A stretch of DNA of 27,561 nt from a virus. Shown here one piece after another: positions 11,036 through 17,944 of the stretch. A program made the position numbers and the translations under genes. Under the pieces are notes generated by a model. The model had not been told where the DNA came from and ran no database searches. It saw only the letters and a list, made by a program, of their open reading frames with translations. Position 1 is the stretch's first letter. Every line of letters begins with the position of its first letter. Location of the stretch: the IMG/VR virus record IMGVR_UViG_3300029448_000295, positions 1,327 through 28,887 of that record. One strand, written 5' to 3'.

Positions 11036-12000
11036 AAGACTTTTTAAAAGAAGCTAGTATGTCTTACTACATGGGCGAGCCTGTTATGTCAGACGCAGAG
11101 TTTGACTCTTTAGCATCATCAATAAATTTTAGTGATGTTGGTTACAGTAGTAGTCAAAATAGGATACCTCATATGTTTCGTATGTATTCACTACAAAAAG
11201 TGTTTGAAAATGAACACGAAGAAAAAAATCCCCTAAAAGAATATAAGGGTAAAGTAGCTTGGTCACCTAAACTTGATGGAGCTGCTGTATCACTTATATA
11301 TTTTAGGGGTAGATTAGTACAAGCATTAACTAGAGGAGATGGTAAAAAAGGTATAGATATAACAGATAATATGAAATATTTAGTACCTCAAGAATATAAT
11401 ACTCATATATTACATTCTGATCCTTTTGAAGCTAGACCTTATACTCAAATAACAGGTGAAGTAATTGCCCCAAAAAGTATAAAAAATGCTAGAAACTATG
11501 CTGCAGGTGCTTTGAATCTTAAAGATCATAACGAATTTATGCAAAGAGATTTAAGGTTTGTAGCTTACGGTGTAAAACCTTATAACTATCCTACATGGAA
11601 AGAAGAAATGAAAGTGCTTAAAGAATGTGGTTTTGATGTTATTACTCAAGAAGAGTGGCATAAATACCCAACAGATGGCATGGTTTGTCGTATAGATAAT
11701 CAAATAGATTTTGATAAAAAAGGTTATACATCACATCACCCACGAGCTGCCTACGCTCTTAAACGAATACAAACAGGAGTTGAAACAACACTCGTAGATG
11801 TAATTTGGAATGTAGGTAAATCTGGAGTTGTCGCTCCAGTAGGTATTCTAGAACCTATTGAAATCGAAGGTGCTATGATTAGTAAAGCAACTTTACATAA
11901 TATAGCATATATAAACAACCTAAATCTAGAAATAGGTTGTAAAGTAGAAGTAATAAGAAGTGGTGAGATTATACCCAGAATAGTCAGGAGAGTGTACTAA
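11005..12000 (+). CDS. ligA: NAD+-dependent DNA ligase, N-terminal subunit
   Basis: The start is ATG 11005, nine bases after GGGAGG; ATG 10981 would put that site inside the gene. The 331 aa include a domain Ia-like NAD+ region (YYMGEPVMSDAEFDSL, residues 21-36), the adenylation domain with KLDG (Lys89), TRGDGKKGIDIT, TGEV, PTDGMV and AYALKR, and the OB fold (VGKSGVVAPVGILEPI, ATLHNIAYI, GEIIPR). It stops where normal LigA continues into the zinc finger, HhH and BRCT parts, which are encoded 1.6 kb downstream. It should seal nicks in phage DNA with the second subunit. Confidence 0.96.
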   Translation: MGEWNSNEDLKDFLKEASMSYYMGEPVMSDAEFDSLASSINFSDVGYSSSQNRIPHMFRMYSLQKVFENEHEEKNPLKEYKGKVAWSPKLDGAAVSLIYFRGRLVQALTRGDGKKGIDITDNMKYLVPQEYNTHILHSDPFEARPYTQITGEVIAPKSIKNARNYAAGALNLKDHNEFMQRDLRFVAYGVKPYNYPTWKEEMKVLKECGFDVITQEEWHKYPTDGMVCRIDNQIDFDKKGYTSHHPRAAYALKRIQTGVETTLVDVIWNVGKSGVVAPVGILEPIEIEGAMISKATLHNIAYINNLNLEIGCKVEVIRSGEIIPRIVRRVY

Positions 12001-12167
12001 TGCTTTTATTATATACAGAAGAACAATTACATACAGCTTATAAAGTTTTTGTAAGAGATTATGTTTTTGACGAACACCTCTGTCCTAGTATAGAAGTTTT
12101 TAGACAAATGTTCGAAGAAGATGAAAATATACAAGCATTAGCAAGTGAGAAAATCAATGAGCACTAG
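12000..12167 (+). CDS. Hypothetical protein, 55 aa
   Basis: ATG 12000 overlaps the ligase stop (TAATG). The product is acidic and helical (EEQLHTAYKVFVRDYVFDEH; FRQMFEEDENIQALASE). No motif. It overlaps the next gene by 11 bases. Confidence 0.7.
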   Translation: MLLLYTEEQLHTAYKVFVRDYVFDEHLCPSIEVFRQMFEEDENIQALASEKINEH

Positions 12168-12282
12168 AATAAGAAAGAAAATAAAAAGGTGTAAACAAGA
12201 AACAACTGTTTATATACAACCGTTTATAGCCCTTGTACTAATATGGGCATTTGTAAGTTCGATCAATTCGACCCTATCATGA
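12157..12282 (+). CDS. 41-residue single-span membrane protein
   Basis: The N-terminus is strongly basic (STRIRKKIKRCK) and is followed by a span (VYIQPFIALVLIWAFVSS). This basic-in topology predicts the N-terminus in the cytoplasm. It overlaps its neighbours on both sides. Function unknown. Confidence 0.65.
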   Translation: MSTRIRKKIKRCKQETTVYIQPFIALVLIWAFVSSINSTLS

Positions 12283-12545
12283 AGCAGTTAATAACTAACT
12301 TTAAAACACCAAAGCTAACTTTGGATTGGTACATCAAATGGACGTCATCTATTATAATATTAGTAGCGATGTCGCTCAGGTCTTCGGGGGAGTTTCCCTT
12401 TGCAGACATGTGCCTTTCCTTTGTTGGTTGTGCTGGTTGGATAGCTGTGGGAGTTATCTGGAAAGACAAAGCAATTTTAATTCTTAACACGGTAGCTTGC
12501 TTTATACTTTTAACAGGAATAATTAGCACACTAGCAGGAACATAA
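12279..12545 (+). CDS. Three-span membrane protein, 88 aa
   Basis: ATG 12279 overlaps the previous TGA and is preferred to ATG 12243, which lies inside that gene. Three hydrophobic segments are visible: WTSSIIILVAMSL, MCLSFVGCAGWIAVGVIW and AILILNTVACFILLTGII. The DWYIKW motif precedes the first. I recall similar proteins in marine phages without a function. A transport or lysis role is not supported by motifs. Confidence 0.78.
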   Translation: MKQLITNFKTPKLTLDWYIKWTSSIIILVAMSLRSSGEFPFADMCLSFVGCAGWIAVGVIWKDKAILILNTVACFILLTGIISTLAGT

Positions 12546-12546
12546 A

Positions 12547-13056
12547 ATGCAAAAACCATATGAAGTAAAACAAATAGAATGGAATGATTGGCACAAAGGT
12601 GCTAATGGTATAAAAGCTAAAGATTTATCAAATGATAAAGGCTGGGGAGTTTTCGCTATACAGGATATACCTTTGGGAAGTATAGTAGTAAAACTAGAAG
12701 GCGCATGGCAACTACACCCTAGTAGACATTCTATACAAATAGGAGAAAGACATTTAAACAGTCCTATTGGTAGTTATGTAAATCATCATTGTCAAGCAAA
12801 TACTTTATTAATGGTAGCATTAAAAACTTTAGATGGAAAAATTGGAGTTGTACCTTGGTACTCTAAAATAACTGGTACACTTACAAGTATGATTATTGGT
12901 GATCCTTATCCAGCTTTAGTATCTACTGCGGAAATAAAAACAGGTGATGAAATTACTTTTAATTATAATCACTCGGAATCTTTATTAGATAATCCTTTTA
13001 AATGTGCTTGTTGTGGTAACTGGATTAGGGGTAGGGATTACATTGAAAAAGAATGA
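12547..13056 (+). CDS. SET-domain protein (probable lysine methyltransferase)
   Basis: The 169-aa product has the SET signature: GWGVFAIQDIPLGSIVVKLE (32-51), NHHCQAN (79-85, the NHxCxxN knot), GDEITFNY (133-140), and a post-SET-like C-x-CC-x7-RG (153-162). SET enzymes transfer methyl groups from S-adenosylmethionine to lysine side chains. The substrate could be a ribosomal, polymerase or phage protein; nothing here decides it. It lies between the two ligase subunit genes. The core is short but contains the essential cofactor and knot elements. Confidence 0.9.
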   Translation: MQKPYEVKQIEWNDWHKGANGIKAKDLSNDKGWGVFAIQDIPLGSIVVKLEGAWQLHPSRHSIQIGERHLNSPIGSYVNHHCQANTLLMVALKTLDGKIGVVPWYSKITGTLTSMIIGDPYPALVSTAEIKTGDEITFNYNHSESLLDNPFKCACCGNWIRGRDYIEKE

Positions 13057-13166
13057 GTTATGTATCTACACTATGGTATCATATAGGATTATCCTATGTG
13101 AAAATAAAAACACGAACAAAATTAGAAAATATGGTTTATCTTGATCCTAAATGGTTTAAAAAATGA
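13053..13166 (+). CDS. Very small basic protein, 37 aa
   Basis: ATG 13053 overlaps the SET gene stop and TGA 13164-13166 overlaps the next ATG. Residues LSYVKIKTRTKLENMVYLDP form the core. No domain can be recognised; the overlaps on both sides support it as a gene. Confidence 0.5.
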   Translation: MSYVSTLWYHIGLSYVKIKTRTKLENMVYLDPKWFKK

Positions 13167-13528
13167 GTGGAGTATATAACGAAACTTATTTTAGTACAAG
13201 AGCTGAAGAAAGAGAAAAAGATGGCGTTTTATACGGAGTCATTTTAGTTAATAAAAAATCGTGGACAAGAGAATGTATTAAGGTTGGAATTGCTTCTGGT
13301 AAAGACTGGAGGCACATTATAAAGCGTAGTCGGGGGTTTAAGGGATACGAGGTTCGTATTCAAAGAACTTATCATGATACTCTTTATAATGTATGGAAAA
13401 AAGAACAGGAACTACATGAAAAATTTAAACATGAAAAATTTGTGCCAAAAGTTAAGTTTGGAGGTTACACAGAGTGTTTCAAAATTGATTCGCTCATTCT
13501 TCAGGACTTTCCAAAAAATAGTTCTTGA
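13163..13528 (+). CDS. GIY-YIG superfamily-like protein (T5orf172/MUG113 type)
   Basis: The 121 aa show VLYGVILVNKKSW, then CIKVGIASGKDWRHIIKRSR (the KxGxx...R block), a YHDTLYNVWKKEQELHEKF helix and GGYTECFKI near the end. This matches the core of T5orf172-like GIY-YIG proteins: strand, K-[IV]-G, Arg helix, E-x-x-LHEKF, G-x-TE-x-F. Members are presumed nucleases. Lying between the two halves of a split ligase, it may be a relic of a homing endonuclease (inference). The last residues KNSS and the stop are encoded by the promoter at 13525. Confidence 0.75.
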   Translation: MSGVYNETYFSTRAEEREKDGVLYGVILVNKKSWTRECIKVGIASGKDWRHIIKRSRGFKGYEVRIQRTYHDTLYNVWKKEQELHEKFKHEKFVPKVKFGGYTECFKIDSLILQDFPKNSS

Positions 13529-13553
13529 CATGGCACTTGTTATTTGATATAAT
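13525..13553 (+). promoter_or_regulatory. Consensus sigma70 promoter for the second ligase gene
   Basis: TTGACA 13525-13530 and TATAAT 13548-13553, spacer 17. The upstream segment AAAAATAGTTC equals that at 4831 and 8103, and the TGA stop at 13526-13528 lies in the -35 box. The transcript should start near 13560. Confidence 0.94.
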
Positions 13554-13581
13554 ATATGTATAATAAAAAATGAGAGAAGCT

Positions 13582-14337
13582 ATGCAACAAATTTTACCCC
13601 CAGCTAATTGTCCAGCTTGTGGCTCGATATTAGAGTGGGAAAAAGATCAGTTGTTTTGTGTATACACAAATTGTGGTGGTAGAACACATAAAATGATTGA
13701 GCACTTTGCTAAAGCTCTCAGAATAAAAGGACTCGGACCTCGAACGATAGAAAAATTAGAGATAACTTCAATATTTGATCTATACCAGTTACCATTAGAA
13801 ATGATGATAGATGCGTTAAATTCCGAGAAATTAGCAGTAAAATTATATAGAGAAATAGCGGAAAGTAAAAAAGCTGAACTAGTAGATTTATTACCCGCCT
13901 TTTCTATAAAGTTAATCGGAAGAACAGCTTCAGCAAAACTGTGTGCACAAGTAAAGTGTATTACTGAAATTGATGAAGAAGTATGTAAAGAAGCAGGTCT
14001 CGGTCCGAAAGCAACTAATAATTTACTCGACTGGTTAATAGAAGACTTTACGAACGGATATGATAGACTACCTCTTTTGTGGAAACAGTTAACAAAAGTA
14101 AAAGTGGAAAATACAGCCAACAAAGGTGTAGTTTGCATATCTGGTAAGTTAAAAACCTATAAAACAAAAGCTATTGCCAAAGATGTTTTAGAACGCAAAG
14201 GTTATTTAGTAAAAGGAAGTTTAACAAAAGACGTAACTATTCTCATTAATGAAAGCGGTATAGAGTCCGCAAAAACACGAACCGCCCAAGATAAGGGCAT
14301 AACAATAATCACAAATCTTAAAGATTTAATTAATTAG
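13582..14337 (+). CDS. NAD+-dependent DNA ligase, C-terminal subunit
   Basis: ATG 13582 is preferred because GAGAG lies six bases upstream; ATG 13570 (4 residues longer) is possible. The 251 aa carry the ligase zinc finger (Cys10, Cys13, Cys26, Cys31), helix-hairpin-helix repeats (ALRIKGLGPRTIEKL and EAGLGPKATNNLLDWL), and a BRCT domain from about residue 178 (GVVCISGKLKTYKTKAIAKD, GYLVKGSLTKDVTILI). These are exactly the parts missing from the protein at 11005. The two should assemble into one functional ligase. A two-subunit NAD+ ligase is also recorded in phage T5 as I recall. Confidence 0.93.
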   Translation: MQQILPPANCPACGSILEWEKDQLFCVYTNCGGRTHKMIEHFAKALRIKGLGPRTIEKLEITSIFDLYQLPLEMMIDALNSEKLAVKLYREIAESKKAELVDLLPAFSIKLIGRTASAKLCAQVKCITEIDEEVCKEAGLGPKATNNLLDWLIEDFTNGYDRLPLLWKQLTKVKVENTANKGVVCISGKLKTYKTKAIAKDVLERKGYLVKGSLTKDVTILINESGIESAKTRTAQDKGITIITNLKDLIN

Positions 14338-14346
14338 GAAAATATC

Positions 14347-15069
14347 ATGGCATTACCAAAATGGACAGATGAAAGAACCCAAAGTCTTGTAGACTTTATC
14401 GGTTCAGAAAGCCCTATCTCTCAAGCTACTGTTGCTAGCGCAGCTGATGAACTAGAAACATCAACTCGCTCAGTATCTAGCAAGCTTAGAAAAATGGGTT
14501 ATGATGTAGAACTAGCATCTTCAGTATCTCACAGAACTTTTAGTGAAGATCAAGAGGCTACTCTATCTACATTCGTTACTGACAATAGTGGTCAGTACAC
14601 TTACGCAGACATCGCTGCTTCTTTCGAGAACGGTGAATTCTCTGCAAAATCAATACAAGGGAAAATTCTTTCTATGGAATTAACTTCCCATGTAAAACCA
14701 GCTGAGAAACCTCAATCAGTCAGAACTTACTCTCCCGAAGAAGAAGCTACATTTACTACTATGGTAAATGATGGTGCATTTGTTGAAGAAATCGCAGAAG
14801 CACTTGGCAAGACTGTAAACTCAATTCGAGGAAAAGCACTCAGTTTGTTAAGGTCTGGCGATATTAACGCTATACCTAGACAAAAGGAAACTAAAGGCTC
14901 ATCAAAAGCTGATCCTTTGTCTGAAGTAGATGTTGAAAACATGAACGTTGCTGACATCGCTGATGAAATTGGCAAAACCGTACGAGGCGTAAAAACTATG
15001 TTGACAAGACGTGGTTTAACTTGCGTAGACTACGATGGCGCTGCTAGAAAAGAAAAAGCTTCTAGTTAA
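14347..15069 (+). CDS. DNA-binding protein with four tandem HTH modules, 240 aa
   Basis: Four repeats are visible. They begin KWTDERTQSLVDFI (about 5), TFSEDQEATLSTFV (about 64), TYSPEEEATFTTMV (about 127) and PLSEVDVENM (about 190). Each has an [IV]A-x-x-[LF] helix and a recognition helix such as STRSVSSKL, SAKSIQGKI, TVNSIRGKA or TVRGVKTML. The fourth lacks part of its first helix. Linkers are polar. Codon choice is less AT-rich than in neighbours, suggesting high expression. It lies between ligase and helicase genes, where T5 has its DNA-binding D5 protein as I recall. A strong terminator follows. Confidence 0.88.
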   Translation: MALPKWTDERTQSLVDFIGSESPISQATVASAADELETSTRSVSSKLRKMGYDVELASSVSHRTFSEDQEATLSTFVTDNSGQYTYADIAASFENGEFSAKSIQGKILSMELTSHVKPAEKPQSVRTYSPEEEATFTTMVNDGAFVEEIAEALGKTVNSIRGKALSLLRSGDINAIPRQKETKGSSKADPLSEVDVENMNVADIADEIGKTVRGVKTMLTRRGLTCVDYDGAARKEKASS

Positions 15070-15084
15070 GTTTCATTTTAATCG

Positions 15085-15118
15085 GGCAAGGGGAGGTAGT
15101 CCTCCTCTTGCCTTTTTT
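15085..15118 (+). terminator. Strong rho-independent terminator
   Basis: GGCAAGGGGAGG (15085-15096) pairs over 12 bp with CCTCCTCTTGCC (15101-15112), with one G-U pair and a TAGT loop, followed by TTTTTT (15113-15118). It closes the unit ending with the four-HTH gene. The helicase gene follows within 17 bases with no visible promoter, so read-through or incomplete termination must feed the replication genes. Confidence 0.96.
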
Positions 15119-15134
15119 ATCTGGGAGATAGAAT

Positions 15135-16490
15135 TTGAACCTAACTTCAGCATTGCTGAAACAGATTATTACGCAAGAAGATCATGACACTTGGGGTAAC
15201 CTACGGGAAAATTACCTAACAGCTGAGTATCAAACACTTTATCGCGTAATGGCGACCCATGTTAAAAATTTTACAAAGCTACCAACTTTCGAGGACTTAA
15301 AATTATCTATAAGAGATAGAAAGTTACAGGAAAAAATCTTCGCTATAGAAGCGGTAGAAGTAGATGTAGATGCATGGGTTTTGTTAGAGTACTTAAAGAA
15401 TGAGTACACACAAGTAGAAATCCTAGATGAATTAGACGGATTTATCGACAAGACTGTGGCTATTTCCTCAGCAGAGGAAAATGTTGAAGCATTACAACAA
15501 ATAGTCTTGGACGTGGGTGAAAGAGTTGATCTTAAACCACCCGAAGAAAATATGCAAGTAATAAATCTATTTGAATCAGAGTCAGAAATTAAAAAATATC
15601 TACCTCTTGGTTTAAATCAAGATTACGATCAACAAATGAAGTTCTCTCCCAGAGACTTGGTGCTTGTAGGTGGTCGTAGAGGAGCAGGAAAAACGTTTAC
15701 CTGTGTTAACATTGCAAACAATGTATATGAAGCAGGAAGAGGCTCTATATACTTCACAATCGAAATGGATAGTCGATCCATTTTACAACGAATGTGCTCA
15801 CTAGGAACGAGTGTTCCAGTTGGCAGACTTATTACTAGAAACATGAGTGAAAACGAATGGAATAAAGTAGCAGGTTGGTGGGCAGGTCGTTTCGAAGGTG
15901 GAGACAGTCTTTTACCTACTTATTATGAGAAACGAGATTTTGATTCGTTTCACACAGAATTGACAAAAATGAAGCTCACTAAAGATCGGCAGTTAGATGT
16001 GGTTTATGATCCACTATTAAGTTTATCTAGGATTCGCCAAGAACTAGAAACTAGAGTAAGTCAGAATGATATCGGAGTTATTATAGTAGATTATCTAAAC
16101 CAAGTACGACGCCACAACGCACCTAACCGATCGGGTCAATATGATTGGACAGAACAGATAGAAGTTAGTAAAACTTTAAAAAGTATAGCACAAGAATATG
16201 AGATACCTGTATTTTCACCTTATCAAACAGATAATACAGGAGAAGCAAGATTTGCAAAAGGTATTCTTGATGCAGCAGACGCCGCATTTACTATTGAGAC
16301 ATGGTCTCCCGAAGATGAATGTATTACATTTAATTGTACAAAGATGCGAGCTGCTAAAATGGAAGGATTCACAAGCGTTATGAATTGGGATACACTAAAG
16401 ATCGGACCCCAATCCACAATGAATCCGCAAGATAAGGAAGCAATAAAAGACAGCCTATCAACGGGTGAAGATATACATGAGGCAATATAG
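15135..16490 (+). CDS. Replicative DNA helicase, DnaB-like
   Basis: The gene starts at TTG 15135, seven bases after GGGAG. The 451-aa protein has an N-terminal helical region and a RecA-like motor: Walker A GGRRGAGKT (179-187), IYFTIEMD following it, Walker B VIIVDYLNQV (about 315), and the C-terminal VSKTLKSIAQEYEIPVF and TKMRAAK regions typical of the SF4 family. It should unwind the fork as a hexamer, in concert with the primase at 17931. No fused primase domain is present. Its stop overlaps the GTG of the next gene. Confidence 0.93.
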   Translation: MNLTSALLKQIITQEDHDTWGNLRENYLTAEYQTLYRVMATHVKNFTKLPTFEDLKLSIRDRKLQEKIFAIEAVEVDVDAWVLLEYLKNEYTQVEILDELDGFIDKTVAISSAEENVEALQQIVLDVGERVDLKPPEENMQVINLFESESEIKKYLPLGLNQDYDQQMKFSPRDLVLVGGRRGAGKTFTCVNIANNVYEAGRGSIYFTIEMDSRSILQRMCSLGTSVPVGRLITRNMSENEWNKVAGWWAGRFEGGDSLLPTYYEKRDFDSFHTELTKMKLTKDRQLDVVYDPLLSLSRIRQELETRVSQNDIGVIIVDYLNQVRRHNAPNRSGQYDWTEQIEVSKTLKSIAQEYEIPVFSPYQTDNTGEARFAKGILDAADAAFTIETWSPEDECITFNCTKMRAAKMEGFTSVMNWDTLKIGPQSTMNPQDKEAIKDSLSTGEDIHEAI

Positions 16491-17176
16491 TGGCAATTAA
16501 AAAGAAATCATACGAAAAACTAGACGACAAAAATATCCAAAGAGTAATAGATGCTTTAGATAGTAAGAAACCTATAACTAAAAAAGAAGCATGTGAAATG
16601 CTAAATATTAGTTATAATACTACTAGACTTAGTAATATCATAAATGATTATGAAGATACTAAAAGGCATAGAAGAAAAATGATGGATAAGAATAGAGGCA
16701 AACCTGCTTCTAAACACGACCTACAAGAAATGATTATGGGCTACTTAACTGGCAGCCCAGTAAGCCATATTGCCAAACAAATGTATCGTTCACCAGCTTT
16801 TATAAAAGGAAATCTAGATAGAATAGGTGTTCCAACCAAAGTCGCAGAAGGAGAAACCTTCATTCCACCAGATGAGTGCGTAAAGTATGAGTTTGAAGTG
16901 GGTGAATGGGTTTGGTTTAATGACGCACACCCAGACGCTAAAGGCGGTAAAGCTGGGATAATTGTAAAGGAAGGAAAATCTCCTCGTCTAGAAGCAGAAG
17001 GCATCAAAGGATATCGAATAGAATACTATGTACCAGTAGAATGGAAAGAAGGTATGTGGATATCTTGGTGGCCTGGCATAAGAAGGTTTAAGTCTTATAC
17101 ATTTAAAAAAGCATATGATCTAGCAAGTATTCAACACTTAATAGATATGTATGAAATTGACGGAGAAAAGCTATGA
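16490..17176 (+). CDS. HTH plus SH3-like protein, 228 aa
   Basis: GTG 16490 overlaps the helicase stop. Two HTH-like units are visible: KPITKKEACEMLNISYNTTR (about 29-48) and KHDLQEMIMGYLTGSPVSHI then AKQMYRSPAFIKGNL (about 74-108), the latter resembling the phage's repeated module. The C-terminal half (about 130-205) is beta-rich with many Trp (GEWVWFNDAHP, GKAGIIVKEG, GMWISWWPG), like an SH3-type barrel. Located between helicase and primase genes, it may be an origin-binding or loader protein (inference). I recall similar marine phage proteins without function. Confidence 0.8.
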   Translation: MAIKKKSYEKLDDKNIQRVIDALDSKKPITKKEACEMLNISYNTTRLSNIINDYEDTKRHRRKMMDKNRGKPASKHDLQEMIMGYLTGSPVSHIAKQMYRSPAFIKGNLDRIGVPTKVAEGETFIPPDECVKYEFEVGEWVWFNDAHPDAKGGKAGIIVKEGKSPRLEAEGIKGYRIEYYVPVEWKEGMWISWWPGIRRFKSYTFKKAYDLASIQHLIDMYEIDGEKL

Positions 17177-17397
17177 ATGTAATTATATATGGCAAAAAAC
17201 AATGTCATTTTTGTGAAAAAGCAAAAATGGTATGTGAACAAAGAGGTTTTGATTATGAGTATTACCAAATGGGAAAAGATTTCCAGTTAGATCTTATGCT
17301 AACAAAATTTCCCGGTGCTAAAACATTTCCTCAAATAATAATAAATAATACCCACGTAGGTGGTTATACAGAGTTCATGGAGGTCTTAGATGGCTAG
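17173..17397 (+). CDS. Glutaredoxin
   Basis: The 74-aa protein has the thioredoxin-fold core: IIYGKKQCHFCEKAK with the C-H-F-C dithiol site (Cys11, Cys14), TFPQI containing the cis-proline, and the glutathione-binding end HVGGYTEF. It reduces disulfides with glutathione. In phages it commonly supports ribonucleotide reductase or other redox enzymes; a reductase gene is not in this window. Here it lies among replication genes, overlapping both neighbours. Confidence 0.95.
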   Translation: MNVIIYGKKQCHFCEKAKMVCEQRGFDYEYYQMGKDFQLDLMLTKFPGAKTFPQIIINNTHVGGYTEFMEVLDG

Positions 17398-17944
17398 TGA
17401 TAGGATAGGTAAAAAATCAGCAAAATTAGTTGCTGTTCCACCTTTTGAAAGAGTAAGTGTATCAACAAATCACTTATTAGAACAAGAGGTAGTACAAAAA
17501 AATATTCGTAATGTACCAGTAAATATGAAATTAGTAGAAAGTATGCACAAAGAAGGAATACATAACCCTCTTTTACTTATGGCTAATTGGTATCCTCTTG
17601 CGGGTAGTCAAAGAGTTAGAGCAGCTTTGTATATCAAAGAGAATATAGATGAAAATTGGAACGAACCAATTAAAGTTCATAGATTTCTTGATGATTATCA
17701 CAATGTGTTTTACCTCTGGGGAGACGAGGGCTTTAGAAGTAAAGCGATCGCCATTTGGTTTCAGCTACAGGAATTAGTATTTAAAAGCCTGTACTATGAA
17801 CATGAAGCTGACGAAAGCGGGACTAAAATGACGGTTTATGAAGATATAGGCGAAGAACTGGAGTGGGAACATGACAGAGTTAATAGGGATACTAGTAGCA
17901 GTAATAGTACTGATAGTGCTAAGGTAGACGATGAAAGTAATTGA
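17390..17944 (+). CDS. ParB/sulfiredoxin-fold protein, 184 aa
   Basis: Residues about 35-80 match the ParB N-terminal pattern: NIRNVPVNMKLVESMHKEGI, HNPLLLM, then YPLAGSQRVRAAL in place of the usual G-x-R-R-x-x-A. The rest is helical without a clear HTH, and the tail (RDTSSSNSTDSAKVDDESN) is low complexity. Its place just before the primase suggests a role in replication initiation, as T5 has an origin-binding gene nearby (recalled). The tail DNA also encodes an 18-residue hydrophobic peptide in another frame. Confidence 0.78.
   Translation: MASDRIGKKSAKLVAVPPFERVSVSTNHLLEQEVVQKNIRNVPVNMKLVESMHKEGIHNPLLLMANWYPLAGSQRVRAALYIKENIDENWNEPIKVHRFLDDYHNVFYLWGDEGFRSKAIAIWFQLQELVFKSLYYEHEADESGTKMTVYEDIGEELEWEHDRVNRDTSSSNSTDSAKVDDESN
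17871..17927 (+). CDS. Nested 18-residue hydrophobic peptide
   Basis: In the frame overlapping the end of the ParB-like gene, ATG 17871 encodes MTELIGILVAVIVLIVLR and stops at TAG 17925-17927. GGAGTGGG at 17860-17867 is a fair ribosome site. The primase start is four bases later, with AAGG at 17921-17924. The peptide is a nearly ideal membrane helix. Its reality depends on whether the Ser/Asp-rich tail of the other frame or this peptide is conserved. Confidence 0.4.
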   Translation: MTELIGILVAVIVLIVLR

